From Cucumis sativus (lineage: Eukaryota; Streptophyta; Magnoliopsida; Cucurbitales; Cucurbitaceae), in NCBI RefSeq assembly GCF_000004075.3, contig NC_026656.2, forward strand, positions 12,028,001-12,092,000: DNA of 64,000 bases, written 5' to 3'. Of the stretch, positions 10,398 to 22,764 are shown piece after piece. How positions within the stretch are numbered: the first letter of the stretch is position 1; each line of letters starts with the position of its first letter. The notes under the pieces were generated by a model. The model was not told the DNA's origin and did not search any database. It worked only from the letters and a program-made list of their open reading frames with translations. A program made the translations under genes and the position numbers.

Positions 10398-13300
10398 ATG
10401 GACGACTGTATTAGCAGCGATGAGGACTATTATGACTCCGATCGAGATTCTCTTCATGGTCTTGAGAACGAGGACTCTGAAATTCAGCGGGTTCCTAAAA
10501 CTCCCTCTACTAAGGTATTTTTATTCTATTTCTTCTCAGACTCCAATTCCCCCTTCCTTACTTCCTTTCTACTTTATTCCAAGTTTAAAATCTCTTGTTT
10601 CTTGATTCAATTTTTTAGAGATATCCCTATTTGTTTTCTGATGGCAGTGAATGAATTTTCATTCTGCTGAAATTTTACCTTCTTTCTTATTATTAATCAT
10701 AAAAGTTCAGCTTTTCTCCTACTTTGTGATGGTGAGGCGGCGGAATTGGGTGATATACTGCTTGTAATTTGGGCATTATAGGAATTTTCTCATTGATCAT
10801 GTTTATGGAGACCTTTTTTTGTTGTTGTTGTTGTTTTCAGGTTATTACGAAAGAATCTCTCCTTGCGGCACAGGTTTAGCTCTGTTTTCCCCTTGTCATA
10901 TAAAAGATGATTTTTCTGATTTTATATTTTATTGGGTACCTGGATTCTTTTTTGTTCTTTGAATTTGATTTTAGGGTTGTTTTGTTTTCATGTAGAAGGA
11001 GGACATGCGTAGAGTTATGGACTTGCTATCGTTGAGGGAATACCATGCTCGGACATTACTTATTCATTACCGATGGGATGTTGAGAAATTGTTTGCTGTA
11101 CTTGTGGAGAAAGGGAAAAATCACTTGTTTGCTACAGCTGGTGTTACTATGATTGAGAATCGAAGCAATACTTCCTCTGAGGCTTCTTCCATGGTGATGT
11201 GTGATATCTGCATGGAGGAAGTACATGGCAATGATGCAACGAGAGTGGATTGTGGTCATTGCTTTTGTAATAACTGTAAGCATTTTTTCCCTTATTCATC
11301 GTACATGCACAATCATTGCACTCTACTTTTGGAGTTATTTGAAAACTATTTCCAGTGGCCTTGTGAACGGATATTGTAAAATTGACAGATTTTGTTAGTT
11401 GTAAGCAGTTCTTGTGGAATGAAATTACCTCAGATCAAATTCATTTTATGTTTTGCCTCAGGTTGGACTGAACATTTCATTGTGAAAATAAATGAGGGGC
11501 AAAGTCGGAGAATCAGATGCATGGCCCACAAATGCAATGCAATTTGTGATGAAGCTGTTGTTAGGACTCTAGTTAGTAAAAGGCATCCAGATCTTGCCAA
11601 TAAATTTGATCGTTTTCTTCTTGAATCATACATTGAGGACAACAAAAGAGTCAAGTGGTGTCCAAGTACCCCTCATTGCGGCAATGCTATACGCGTGGAG
11701 GATGATGAGTTTTGTGAAGTAGAATGCTCGTGTGGTCTTCAATTTTGTTTCAGTTGCTTATCTGAGGCTCACTCACCGTGTTCATGTTTGATGTGGGAAC
11801 TTTGGATTAAGAAGTGCAGAGATGAATCTGAAACTGTTAACTGGATTACAGTACATACAAAGCCCTGCCCAAAGTGCCATAAACCCGTCGAAAAGAATGG
11901 AGGTTGTAACCTCGTCAGCTGCATCTGTGGTCAGGCATTTTGGTAAGGATTATACTAACTTTTATAATCATTTCAATAAATTCATTTGGGTGAAATGGAG
12001 AATTCTGTTTAACATTACTTAAATAGAAGACCTGAAAGCAAACTTTCAGATAGCGTTAATCTCTTTCATACATTGCTGAGACTTTAAGGCAGATAGCTCA
12101 TTGTCATATATTACTGAAACTGAGGCTCACATTGCAAGTATCGGCCAGTATGGTAGTCTTCAGATTCAAACAGTTCATAGTTAGGTTCGATATTAGACGA
12201 ATGGTTACATATTCAATAGATTTCCAAATAAGTTGTCCAACCGGTGCTTCTTAGATCAATGTGATTGTCTGACTCTTTTGAGTTTGTCCATGAGCGCTTG
12301 TGCAGATGTTTTTCAGTTGATGCATGCCTAGTCTTTTATAGACTTCGATTATTTTGTTTTCAAGTGGTAGCTAACTTTTAAAAGTAAGTCCATGTCATCA
12401 GAAGGTGTTTCATGTGGCTAATTTGAAGAATTTCTGAAATGAAGATATTTCTGTTTAAAATTTATCTGAATTCTTCTCTTGAAAGCATACATGATGTTAG
12501 CTACCTTCCGTAAATTATTTTCTGCATTTCATTTGATGTGAAAATGTTCTGAAGGATCTAGCCATTTGGTTTGCTTTCTGTCCCTTTCTAAGGAAATGAA
12601 GGTATTGAGGCGTGTGAAAGATGGGTATTTTGTTTTCTTTTAACTTACCAAATAATAGATTAAACTCTTTCGAATTTGAATATAAATTCATAGAAGCCAG
12701 CGTTTAGTGCTTTCAAACTTAAGCTTCTTATAGTAGAACTCTGTTTCTTTTTCTAATTGTTATGGTAAAAAACAATTTCACAGATACTTAGATACACATA
12801 GTGCAGTTGTTAATTTCATCTGTTAATCTGGTGTTTGTGTCTATTTTAGCTATTTGTTCTTCTCAACCTGTTTTAATTTTATCAAGTGTGTCTAAGTTTC
12901 TAATTCCCACCCTTCTGGCACAGTTGGCTGTGTGGTGGAGCTACGGGTCGTGAGCATACTTGGTCAAGCATTTCTGGTCATAGTTGTGGGCGTTACAAAG
13001 AAGAATCAGAACAAAAAGCTGAGCGAGCAAAACGGGATTTGTATCGGTATATGCACTATCATAATCGGTACAAAGCTCATACAGATTCTTTTAAGCTTGA
13101 AAGCAAGTTGAAGGAATCTATACAAGAGAAGATCTCGATTTCAGAAGAGAGGGAATCCATGCTCAGAGATTTTAGTTGGGTAAACAATGGACTGTCTAGA
13201 CTTTTCAGATCAAGGCGGGTTCTATCATACTCTTACCCATTTGCATTCTATATGTTTGGGGATGAGCTATTCAAAGATGAGATGACTGAGGCGGAAAGGG

Positions 13301-14129
13301 AGATAAAGCAGCATCTATTTGAGGACCAGCAACAGCAACTTGAGGCAAATGTTGAGAAGCTCTCCAAGTTTTTAGAAGAGCCGTTCGATCAATATACTAA
13401 AGATAAGGTAATGGAGATACGCATGCAAGTCATCAATCTGTCAGTTATCACCGATACCCTCTGCAAGAAGATGTAAGTGCACTTGAACAATCTGTTCTTC
13501 TAAATGTGTGTAAAGCCTCTTGGAACTCATGTCCTATTTTCAATCAGGTATGACTGTATTGAGAATGATCTTCTGGGTTCTCTTGAACTGGGTATCCACA
13601 ATATTGCTCCTTACAAGTCGAAGGGCATCGAGAAGGCACTGGAGCTTTCTGCTTGTTGGAACAGCAAAGCAAATACTTCAGATAAATATCCGCCATCTGA
13701 CTGTGGTACAAGTGGTAAAGTAGTGGAGAGTACTTTTCTACACTTTTCTTAATCCAGTTTTGATTTCGAACCTACATCTCTTAAACAAGATAGATAATTG
13801 GCAGTTTTTGGTCTTTCTTTAGGTTGATCCTATTTGACGGGTAGTTTTCTTTTTTCTTTTTCTTTTTTTTTTCGAAAATTCTTTTTAGTCTATTCCTGAG
13901 ACAATTTATAAGGGAAACTACCTGCAAATACTGCTTTAGATAGATAGATAGTGGGTATAAAAGTTTTACTGATGGTACAAATGCAGGAGGATTGTCGGAA
14001 TGTGAACGACTGACTAGCTTGAATTCCGAGGAGAACGGATGCTCTTCTAGGAAACGTGCCAGAGCAGAAGTTGTTGCTGGCAACTTTTTTGATCTTAACT
14101 TGCCTGCTGAGGTTGTTGATAGAAACTGA
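10398..14129 (+). CDS. ARI8: RBR-type E3 ubiquitin ligase, ARIADNE family (ARI7/ARI8-like)
   Basis: RING-HECT hybrid ligase that takes ubiquitin from an E2 onto its own cysteine and then to a substrate. Seven exons: 10398-10514, 10841-10873, 10996-11275, 11462-11942, 12924-13472, 13548-13714, 13987-14129; total 1770 nt, 589 residues, all GT-AG. In order: acidic N-terminus (MDDCISSDEDYYDSDRDS), a UBA-like helical segment (about 45-95), RING1 from C119 (CDICMEE), IBR with SCGLQFCFSC (about 210-255), RING2 (PCPKCHKPVEKNGGCN) whose C292 aligns with the catalytic cysteine of HHARI, then a long ariadne domain (about 310-520). The RING2 codon for C304 is split across the 981-bp fourth intron. The C-terminus ends FFDLNLPAEVVDRN, with a DLNLP motif like an EAR repressor motif. 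ARI7 and ARI8 are near paralogues and I cannot separate them by sight. Confidence 0.95.
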
Positions 14130-14671
14130 TCTCTGGAAGTTACATGGTTATAAAGTACAGTTGTACAGATCTGACATAAAACGTTAGCTTCGTTGTTAGC
14201 ATGGGGGGACAGGCAATCGAGGATTAGTAATCCTAGAGGTGCCTTTTTAACTCTTTTTTTCCTTTTTACTCTTTGCTCATCATGTTCTTGTCTCAGGTTG
14301 GAATATATTGTCTTCGGCTGAGCCTATATTTTGAAAGAGAATCTCCTTTTAAGTTCATGTTTTTCTTTATTTCCCATTTAGCTTTTGAAAAATCCGCAAA
14401 ATTGTACATAGCCGTGATATCAATCAGGCTTTGATGGTAGTATTTGGAATGTAAATGCTTAATTCTCAGCCTGAGACAGACAAAGAAGAGAGTATATGCA
14501 TTTTCTGATAAGAGTTGTCTAATGTTTTCTTTGGCTGGAAAAGTAAAATTTCTATGCTTTCCCAAGTTCATACTGTTCCATGAACATTATCATCATTTTG
14601 TTTTAGTTTATTAACCTCGAGTGGTGTGGTTAATCTTCAAATGATACATCTATACATCTTAACTAGTTGAG

Positions 14672-14732
14672 TGAGTTTAAGTTTGATGGATCAGATTGTA
14701 AGCTGAGTTTAAGTTTGATGGATCAGATTGTA
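14672..14732. repeat. Tandem duplication, 32-bp period, downstream of ARI
   Basis: Two identical 29-bp copies (14672-14700 and 14704-14732) beginning TGAGTTTAAGTTTGATGG, separated by AGC, in or just past the ARI 3' UTR. A recent local duplication. Confidence 0.9.
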
Positions 14733-16143
14733 TTTAGTGGTTTGTGATTGGATTTTTCCTTTGTAATTTTGAGATTACTTTTTAGTTGGAGAATGGTCCC
14801 AAAATAATGTAGATTGTAAAATTAAGGTACAGTTGTATTCGAAGAAATGGCTTTCATTTCCAAATTTATTGAAGAGTTTTTCCTTTTTCTCTTTTCTTTT
14901 TTTTGGACAAAATGTTTCCTTTTTTTTCTTTTTATTTTATTTACTTAAATGATTACTTTTGAGTTAATTTTCATAAATAGAACAAAATAGTAAAATATTT
15001 ACGGTCATAGAACAATTTAAGAAATGTCCATTAAGGTTGATTATTTTTTTCAGAATTTCATATTTTTACCCTAGTTTATAACATCCTTTTAGATTTTTTT
15101 CATCTTCATCCTTCTCTGATACTATTTTTTTCTTTTCATAGTCATTTTCCTCTCCTTTTGCAATTTTTTCTCTCTCCTTTGCCAAGTTTTTTTAAACTGT
15201 TATTTAATTTGAAATAAACGATAGTTCAAATCATAATTGACAACCCAAATTTAAACAATCAATCTAGATCATGTCCCAAATACTAAAGGATGGTTTTTAA
15301 AATTTATTAGGCGTGCAATTAATTGAGATATTTTTTAAATTTTTTATTGTGGGCTTGTGAGTTTTTTCCATTTCTTTCCATTTTTGAAATTATCGTGTAA
15401 ATATTTTGTTATTTTTTAAAAGATCCCTTACTTTTCTATATTTAGATTTTAAAAATAATAAAGTTTAAATTATCAATATTGATATTATAATTTCATGAAA
15501 ATGTCGATAGAAATATTGATAATAGAAGGTTGACATTATGGCGTTTTTAGAAAGATTTTGTAAAATCAAAATATCTGGTGAACATTCTATGGTTTTAAAT
15601 TAGTGTTGTTTTCAAATATAAAAAAATACAAATCAATATATCTATAAATATAGTAAACTCTTCCACTGATAGATATTGTCTAATGATATACTTACAAGTA
15701 TACATAGCAAAATTTCATATTAGATGTCTCTGATATTTTTTAAGACTTTGTGAGCGTTTTAGTTTACTTTATGTATTTGAAACAACAATTTGATAATTGC
15801 TTTAACATTAAAACAACTATCTTTTAAAAACACGGTAACGTGTTTATTATTTACGCAATATTTATATTAGTGACGTATTGTTGCTTATTTTGACATGCTA
15901 CGTTGCCACATAGATTAAGGGCTTAATGACATGGTTATGATTGGATTATTATTATTTATTATTTATTCTAACATTTTTTATTTATTTTCTTTGGTTGATG
16001 CTTATACAATTGCAAGTAAACATGTCTAGTAGGCATTATTTTCCTATGTTTCCTTAATTAGAATAAAATATAGAAAGATTTAGGAAATATATATCGATAC
16101 ATGGGTGACAGGCGACGAAAAAATCAATCAAGCTCAACCTAAA
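14733..16143. other. AT-rich intergenic DNA with degenerate MITE-like sequence
   Basis: No gene was found. Near 15590-15740 there are fragments (CACTGATAGATATTG, TACATAGCAAAATTTC) resembling a cucurbit MITE family whose best copy here is at 50987-51119. Confidence 0.45.
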
Positions 16144-16151
16144 ATCTAAAC

Positions 16152-16417
16152 TAGGGACGATCATGATAAATCAAAAAATTGAACCAACCAACCAAACCAA
16201 AGTCGGTTGGTCAAAAAATGAGAAGGGTCGATTTCAAAAAGTTTTAAATCAAGAATTTCCAATAAGTACTTTTAAGTGTTAAACCGATTCGACAAACACT
16301 GATCGATCGACCGATCATCACCCATCAAAGTTGAGGTCAGTTTGACGCTTTACTAAATCGACTATGGTCGGTTCAGAGTTAGTTTTTAAGAAAAAGAGAC
16401 TTTGAACTTCACCCCTA
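16152..16417. mobile_element. Non-autonomous hAT-type MITE with perfect 8-bp target duplication
   Basis: A 266-bp element starting TAGGGACGATCATG and ending in the complement of TAGGGGTGAAGTTC. It is flanked on both sides by ATCTAAAC (16144-16151 and 16418-16425), an exact 8-bp duplication as made by hAT transposases. The interior holds GTCGGTTGG and GATCGATCGACCGATC motifs in both orientations and no coding capacity. The intact duplication argues for a fairly recent insertion. Confidence 0.8.
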
Positions 16418-16425
16418 ATCTAAAC

Positions 16426-17906
16426 GATAGATGTTGCCCCATTAATGTATCTACATTGGTACCGTCCAATTAAAGAATTGTTTTTGAAGGAAAAGAAATA
16501 TGTGAGTTTGAGAAACTTTTTCTTGATTAGAAGCTAAGGAATGCTATAGTATCTCATTATTATTGATGCCCCATGATCATTTGCTTCTTAATTCACCTAA
16601 TTAGAAGTGACATAAATCACAATTCACATGAATCAAGAACGTTTAAAGCTATTGTAGTTTTTAAAATAATTTCTATCAATCATATTAATTTTAAAAAAGA
16701 ACCCACTAAGTAGGTTAGTATTTTATAAATTTAACTTCAACGTTAAAAATCAATTTAAGATGTTTGCTAATTTAATACTAACAAATTGTATCAAACTCTT
16801 GTATATTATCGTTATGATTTTGAGGTTTTAAATTCACACCATATCAAGTTCAAAAGGTGCAAAAGAAAAAAAAAACATAGGAAAGCGCACAATCACTAGC
16901 AATTGTGTGGATGTATGTTAGAGAACTATCTTAGCTTTATTCGACCACATCAAAAGGTAATTTTTAAAAAGACGAAAGATTGGACACTGCTTCTTTCTCT
17001 TGTTTAGCTAAAATCAACTTAAATACTAACTTAAACATTATAGTGTCTTGGCACCGTGACAATGTGAGAGTGTTTTATGCAAGTTTGTTCACAAATCTAC
17101 CAAATTAGTTAGATTTAATTGTGTGTAAAATTAAACATTAAATTGAATTTAAACTTAATTGGTTGGTTAGCAAAACCTACCAAATTAGTTAGTCAACAAA
17201 TCTACAAAACTTAGTTTGGAAAAGATATTATTTGTCATATTTACCAAATCAACTTAATTTAGAAAGTCTTTTAGTTTTATCATATTTTTTTGTTACAAAG
17301 ATATTGTAATAAATGCTGAGTGGAGATTTATACCGAGACTTCTTGCCAGTGCTAGTTGAACTATGCTAATGTTAGTGGTCATATTTAGTCTATGAATACT
17401 AAAAACAATTATTTTTTTAAAATTATTATTATTTAAAAAGGTTAAAGAAAGCTTTTGTAGATTCAAATTAAATGCTTTCCAAAAAATATATAATAAAGGA
17501 AAATGTAAGGAAAATACTTATTTACACTCAAGTGTAATATTGGTGTATTAAATTTATTAGGACTACTAAGGGGATGATTTAAACAATTTTTATTTCAAAG
17601 ATATTGTCCTATAAAAACAATAATTTCAAATAAACAAATTTCCAATTTAAATATATGAAAATAATAATAATGGGGGATTTTTGCCATCCTAGTTAGCAAT
17701 TTTATAGAAAATAACTAAATATAGAACAAAATTTTAAAAACGTTGCAATTTAGCAAAACATATGAGTGATATACTAACTCTTATGGTATCTAATTTATGG
17801 CTCATAAAATATGACAAAACTTTGTTATATTTGTATATATATTTTTTAAGAATACTATATTTGACAATATTTTGAATTTAATTACTACATTTAAATTAGT
17901 GTAAGC
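16426..17906. other. AT-rich intergenic DNA
   Basis: No gene was found. 17160-17240 has several copies of ACCAAATTAGTTAG-like text; 17690-17890 resembles the TTTGTTATATTTG MITE family seen also near 44.1 and 51.0 kb. Confidence 0.45.
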
Positions 17907-18262
17907 CATTAGCGGATCTAGAAATTTTACATAGGAGGACACCCGAGATTATATAATAAACTCACTAAAAAATGTAAAAAAAATATCACCGAGATTATAT
18001 AATAAACTCACTAAAAAATGTTAAAAGAATATCTCAATGTTTTACTGATTCTTCAATTTCTTGTAATGTAAATACGTGAATTTTAAAACGGCATAAAAAA
18101 AGAAAAAAATAAATAAAAGAATCAAACTCTTAACCTTAGTTAAAATAAAACATTATTTAATATATATGTTAAGTCTGATACTTCAAAATTAATATTAAAA
18201 TACAAAAAAACGATAAGATGAGAAGAACATGTGCCCTCGACTCCTTAATAAATCCACCCAAC
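17907..18262. mobile_element. Non-autonomous hAT-like element, copy 1 (inverted relative to copy 2)
   Basis: Starts CATTAGCGGATCTAG; the reverse complement of its right end reads GTTGGGTGGATTTATTAAGG. It aligns in reverse orientation with the element at 21791-22039 over both ends and over TGTATTTTAATATTAATTTT. No clear 8-bp target duplication remains, so the copy is older or its ends are eroded. It contains an internal 46-bp tandem duplication (17945-18036). Confidence 0.65.
17945..18036. repeat. 46-bp tandem duplication inside the hAT-like element
   Basis: Two near-identical units beginning GAGATTATATAATAAACTC start at 17945 and 17991. Confidence 0.9.
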
Positions 18263-18536
18263 ATCGTTTAAATAAGTTTGGCTCATTGGTTTAAACTATA
18301 TTACTTTGACATAATTTTTGAGTATACAATATTCTCAAACACCCAAAATTTAAAATGAAAAAATTAAAGAAAATAAAACACATTTAATATACAAAAATAT
18401 AATAAGAATTAGAAAGCTAATGAGATATATATATATATTAACACATTGTTACAATAGGAAAAATATAAAAATCAAATTGAAAGTATATGTATAGATATAT
18501 AAAGGGTTTATTTAGGAGCTGTTGTGTTGAATGCAT

Positions 18537-19486
18537 TTATCTTTCTCCCCTTTGCTCTGGAGTGAGGCCTCCTTTTCCACATTGAGGACAACTCTTCAAT
18601 CCAAATCCTTGACACTCAAAACATCTAAATCAAACAATTTATGAATATCAAATTAGCCCTACCTTCAGTTATTTAAGTTCAAAGTAAAAGATATGTATAT
18701 TAGAATTATGTGAGATTAATTACTTACTTCCAACGCTCGAAGATGTTTCCGTTTTTCTTGTTCTTTCCCGTTCCCTAAAATCAATCATATGTGTCATAAA
18801 ATCTCCTTTTAGGTTTCTGAAACAATTAGGGGGTAGTTTGACAATATAAGAAGCTTGTGGATGATCATCTTATGGAGTGTTTGAGGACCAGAAAATGAAA
18901 TTGGGAAGCCTTTCGTAGTTGTGAGAAATATGGAGTTTGAAGTGATAGGATATTTGCAGTGTGTAATATGAGGGTTTAATAAAACATAAGAATGATAGTT
19001 TTAAGTACTCTTGAAGCTCACCAACTCTAAAGAGAGTTCACAATCTCATCCATCTTTGTCATACTAAACCCCATCAACCGAATTGCTTATGTAAGTTCCT
19101 AGGGATCGACATTCTATTTTATCCACCATTCACTTTCTTTTCCTTTTTCTTATCAAGGAATATAACAGCTGTAGTTAATTACTTGCAGCACAACATAGAA
19201 TATGCATATATGTCAAGTCACACACTGAACAACGACTGGAAATCAAGAAGGGAGAGCTAAAAGAGAGAGAATCGAGTTATAAGATGATATTAACCTTACA
19301 TCCAGGACAATCAATGGCCCCTTTACCTCCACACTTCTGGCATCTTTTGGGCAGCAAATTAGATGTTGGCAGTGCAGCAAAAGGAACAATAATGTCATTG
19401 GGTGATGATTTTCTTTTACTTCTAAAAATTTGATAGGAGGGAAATGGGAAGATGTTGATAGAGGTAGAGGTAGCAGCCATTTTCAA
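18537..19486 (-). CDS. Small chloroplast DnaJ-type zinc-finger protein (BSD2/LQY1-like, AT1G22630-like)
   Basis: Three exons on the minus strand: 19486-19295, 18774-18728, 18624-18537; all GT-AG, total 327 nt, 108 residues. The N-terminus (MKMAATSTSINIFPFPSYQ) is Ser/Thr-rich and basic, a plausible plastid transit peptide; a second Met at 19480 is an alternative start. The C-terminal half has four CxxC knuckles: CQKCGGKGAIDCPGCKGTG, then CFECQGFGLKSCPQCGKGG, the Cys-rich domain of DnaJ without a J domain. Plant proteins of this kind (BSD2, LQY1 and relatives) act in plastids in Rubisco assembly or photosystem II repair as holdases or thiol exchangers. The ending GGLTPEQRGER is as I remember the AT1G22630-like subgroup, whose role is not established. 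The gene sits between two inverted hAT-like copies. Confidence 0.88.
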
Positions 19487-21790
19487 TTAATCAGCTTTTG
19501 TGTGTGCCTTTGGGTCTTTGCTAATACTTTTCTTTTCTGATCTATTATCTCTCACAACTGATCTCTCCACATTATCCACACTTCTTTCCTTAGCTCTATG
19601 ATGAACCACTACTTTTTTTTCTCTTTTACCTTATCCTCATTTATTGTATTATTCTATTCTTATAAGTACTAAATTACTAATCACTCGTATGTGTTTGTAA
19701 TGGTTTTGAGAGTATATTCTTTTTAAAAGGATTAGGAAAAAAACATTCCACCTTCCATGCAAAAATCTTTATATTTAATTTTTTCAATTTCCCAAGAAAT
19801 AATAAGTTTTAACATGATAAAAAATAAACACATTATTATATATAATTTTGTTTTAATGTTCTTTTTTTTTTTCAAAAAAAAAAAAGTAAAACAACAAACT
19901 ATAATTTTTATTTGTTCATTTTGCAAAATTCTAATTTAAACATTCGTGCAAAGATTTATTGTCGAGAGAGAGAAAAAAAAACTAAGCGGCACAAACTACA
20001 TAGAAAAAAATAATAAAACTATAAAATTATTATAAGAAAATTAAAATGAGTTCATTAAAACATTGGTGAATAAGAAATTTTGAGACCAAATACAAATTGT
20101 CACGTTATTTACTAAGTGAATGATGAAAAATACAAATAATTGAATTTAAAGATTAATTTAAGAAATTGACACGTGTCTCAAATTAAAATTAAAAACATAA
20201 ATGGACCAATTTTGATGATAACATATGTTTTTATTAGAACTGTTGGATCAAGTTAATTATTTTAGTAAATTAAATGTTATTTACTTCGACTAAGTTCAAT
20301 GCAGCTAAAAAATAAGCTTAATTTAGCCAAAATACTAAATATGATCCAAATTTATGTGGTTGAGTGAAAGAGTCTAGTCTATAGACCAACCAGACTCAAG
20401 CCCTAAGAACGCTATAAATAGAGATTATGGGTTGAAATTTTTTGACTCTATAGGCCTAGAAAGAATTCTCCTAAAAGCTAGAACCAAGAAACAAACAACC
20501 ACCCTCGTCATTTGAAGATACAATATTTCTTTTAAAACTCCAATCTCAAGAACATCACATGTTTCACTTTCTCAAATAAAACGTAAGCATCCAATCGAGA
20601 GAAAATCAGATGATCAAATTTTAGAGATCGGGCCACATCGCATTAGATCAACACAAATACACCATCAAGTCAAGTTCAACTCCAAGAATCAAATTTCTTC
20701 GAAAATCTCGTGTGAACGAACATATTAGTTATTAGACTGCAATTCTATTGTAAAGAAATGAAAATTTTAAATCCACTTTTCTTAATTGATTATCTCACCC
20801 CATTCACTCAACCTTTCTCTAAATATCTTCCTTCCCTCGTATTCCTTCTCAAATATAATAGTAGTACACTCCCTTTATAATTCTTTTACATGTATATTTT
20901 TTTTGTTACTTTTTATGTAGCCATCAATTTCTTGGGTTAGAAACAAATACATACACTAAAATATAAAATATATAAATCACGATTAATTAATTGATGGTTT
21001 AAGTTAACACTCAAATAACTGTACAAAAAGACAAGATAGAACACTAACACGTTGGTCGTTGGTAACCCAATTCAATGACACAACATTTACATCTGGATCC
21101 TTTAGCCCGATTGAAAAGGCCGTTTTATAAAGATTGAAGAGGATCACAAGTACATAATTTACTGAGAATCAACTATCCTTGAATCATATGACTTTTACAA
21201 GATAAACGTTTAGACTCACCTAAAATCACTTGATGTGTGAACAAGGAATTTGATATAGACTCCCCTTAGATCATATGCTTCATGCTTCATCCTTGCGTCT
21301 CAACGTGCAGACTCTTCTTGTGACAGGCTCAGAATAATCTTCCATGTTAGACTCTCTCTAACTTGCGTAGATCTTCTCAACCAAGTGACTCACAATGCTA
21401 CAAACAAAGTATTCGTGAACTGAGTACTTCGTAAAACACTTACAGTTCGCCACATTTATCTTCAAACACACAATATCATCACACTGCCACAAGCTTAATT
21501 ATATTTTTAGGTCACATGATGTAAACAAAAAAGAAAAAGCCAACTTCATCCTTTTATTAATAAATATTAACTAATATATAGTAACAACCACAACCAATAG
21601 AATATCTTTATTAATAAAAATTAACAGTATATTTATCAATAAACATTATTGCCAAATCTGGAGAGCGAACTACATATCTTTATTAATAAATATTGTCCAT
21701 ATATTTATTAATAGACATTCTTTAATTTTACCTTTAATAAAATAAGCAAACGAAATACATTCTCCAATTATTAAAATAAATTGTTATGAT
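19487..21790. other. Intergenic region with retroelement-like fragments
   Basis: No gene was found. About 20220-20780 has a TATA-like CTATAAATAGAG near 20413 and a more GC-rich body, and could be a solo LTR-like remnant (weak). About 20985-21480 is homologous to 52070-52460 (shared TTTAAGTTAACACT and ATGACACA...CATCTACAT-type text) and is probably a degraded retroelement segment. 21590-21720 has repeated TTTATTAATAAA. Confidence 0.4.
20985..21480. repeat. Dispersed repeat, copy 1 (retroelement-like fossil fragment)
   Basis: Shares ordered short matches with 52070-52460: GATGGTTTAAGTTAACACT against GATGATTTAAGTTAACACT, then CAATGACACAACATTTACAT against CGATGACACATCATCTACAT. No coding remains were recognised; class uncertain. 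Confidence 0.45.
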
Positions 21791-22039
21791 CAGGGACGGA
21801 TTTATTAAGGGGCTAAGGTGCATGTGCCCCATCACATTCCCGATTTTTGTATTTTAATATTAATTTTAAAATATTAGATTACAATATACATTAAATAATG
21901 CTTTATTATTACTAAATTTTACCTATAGTATAGTGTATGTGTTTTCTTCAAAACTTCAAAGTTCTAGATTCAAATCTCGTCTACTCCATCTAGTTTTTTT
22001 ATATAGCGTCTCTACATATGATTTTTAGATGCACCATTG
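21791..22039. mobile_element. Non-autonomous hAT-like element, copy 2, with near-perfect 8-bp target duplication
   Basis: A 249-bp element starting CAGGGACGGATTTATTAAGG; its right end reads, in complement, CAATGGTGCATCT. Flanks are GTTATGAT (21783-21790) and GTTACGAT (22040-22047), a 7/8 match consistent with hAT transposition. It is the inverted relative of 17907-18262. Confidence 0.72.
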
Positions 22040-22764
22040 GTTACGATGGAAAGAAATAAAAGTAAATGAGGTTTGGCTTTTCAAATATGTTAAGCAACAT
22101 TTGGCAAAGAAGAAAGCAGAATTGAAAAATGATTGTAAGCGTGAAACTCCTCATTTATAAATAAAGTTGTTTTCGGAATGAAAGGGTTTGGGAATTGGGA
22201 AAGCAATTACGTGAACGTGAAAAGGTAAATTGGCATCCGTCTCTGTAGAGAATTGGTTATACAAATCAAATCAAAGAGTAGGAGAACAAAATCCTTGAAC
22301 AGAAGTGATGACCGGTGCAAGAAAGTTTAGAAAAGATGCTTAAAAAATCAACCAAAACTCCTTTTTAGTTAAAATCCGTTGATTAAGACAGCTTTTTAGA
22401 TTAAGAATGTAAGAAATTAGATAAAATCGTAGAGAATTAAGGAATGGAAAACCGAACTAAGCTACCAAATCACTTCACACTTGTAATCCATAGAGCTAAA
22501 CCTAAATTCATGAGTTGACTAACAAAGATTGGCAAAAAGGGTGGGCCGAATTGCCATGTGGCCATTCGCCAATCAATATATATCCACACAGAGAGCGCAA
22601 GAATCACTTGTAATCTTCTAATTTGGCCATCAGAAGCTACTTATTTTGGCGCCTTCTGATTCATAAGTCAAGTGCTTTTCAAAACCCCACCACCCATTTT
22701 CTCCATTTCCTTCCTTCCCCTCAAAACCCTACTCGGAAAGCCGGACCCGGAACAACCATCCTCC
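22040..22764. other. PDV2 upstream region and leader
   Basis: Spacer with no gene. A TATA-like CAATATATATCC lies near 22576-22587, about 180 bp before the PDV2 start codon. An in-frame upstream Met at 22672 would add 31 residues that homologues lack, so this stretch is read as 5' leader; it includes AAAACCCTA, a telo-box-like motif near 22723. Confidence 0.5.

Noticed and set aside
20220-20780. Solo LTR call
   Set aside because: A TATA-like site and composition are suggestive, but no TG...CA borders or target duplication could be fixed.
22672-22764. Upstream in-frame start for PDV2
   Set aside because: PDV2 orthologues begin ME(E)D...GIG; the extra 31 residues have no counterpart.
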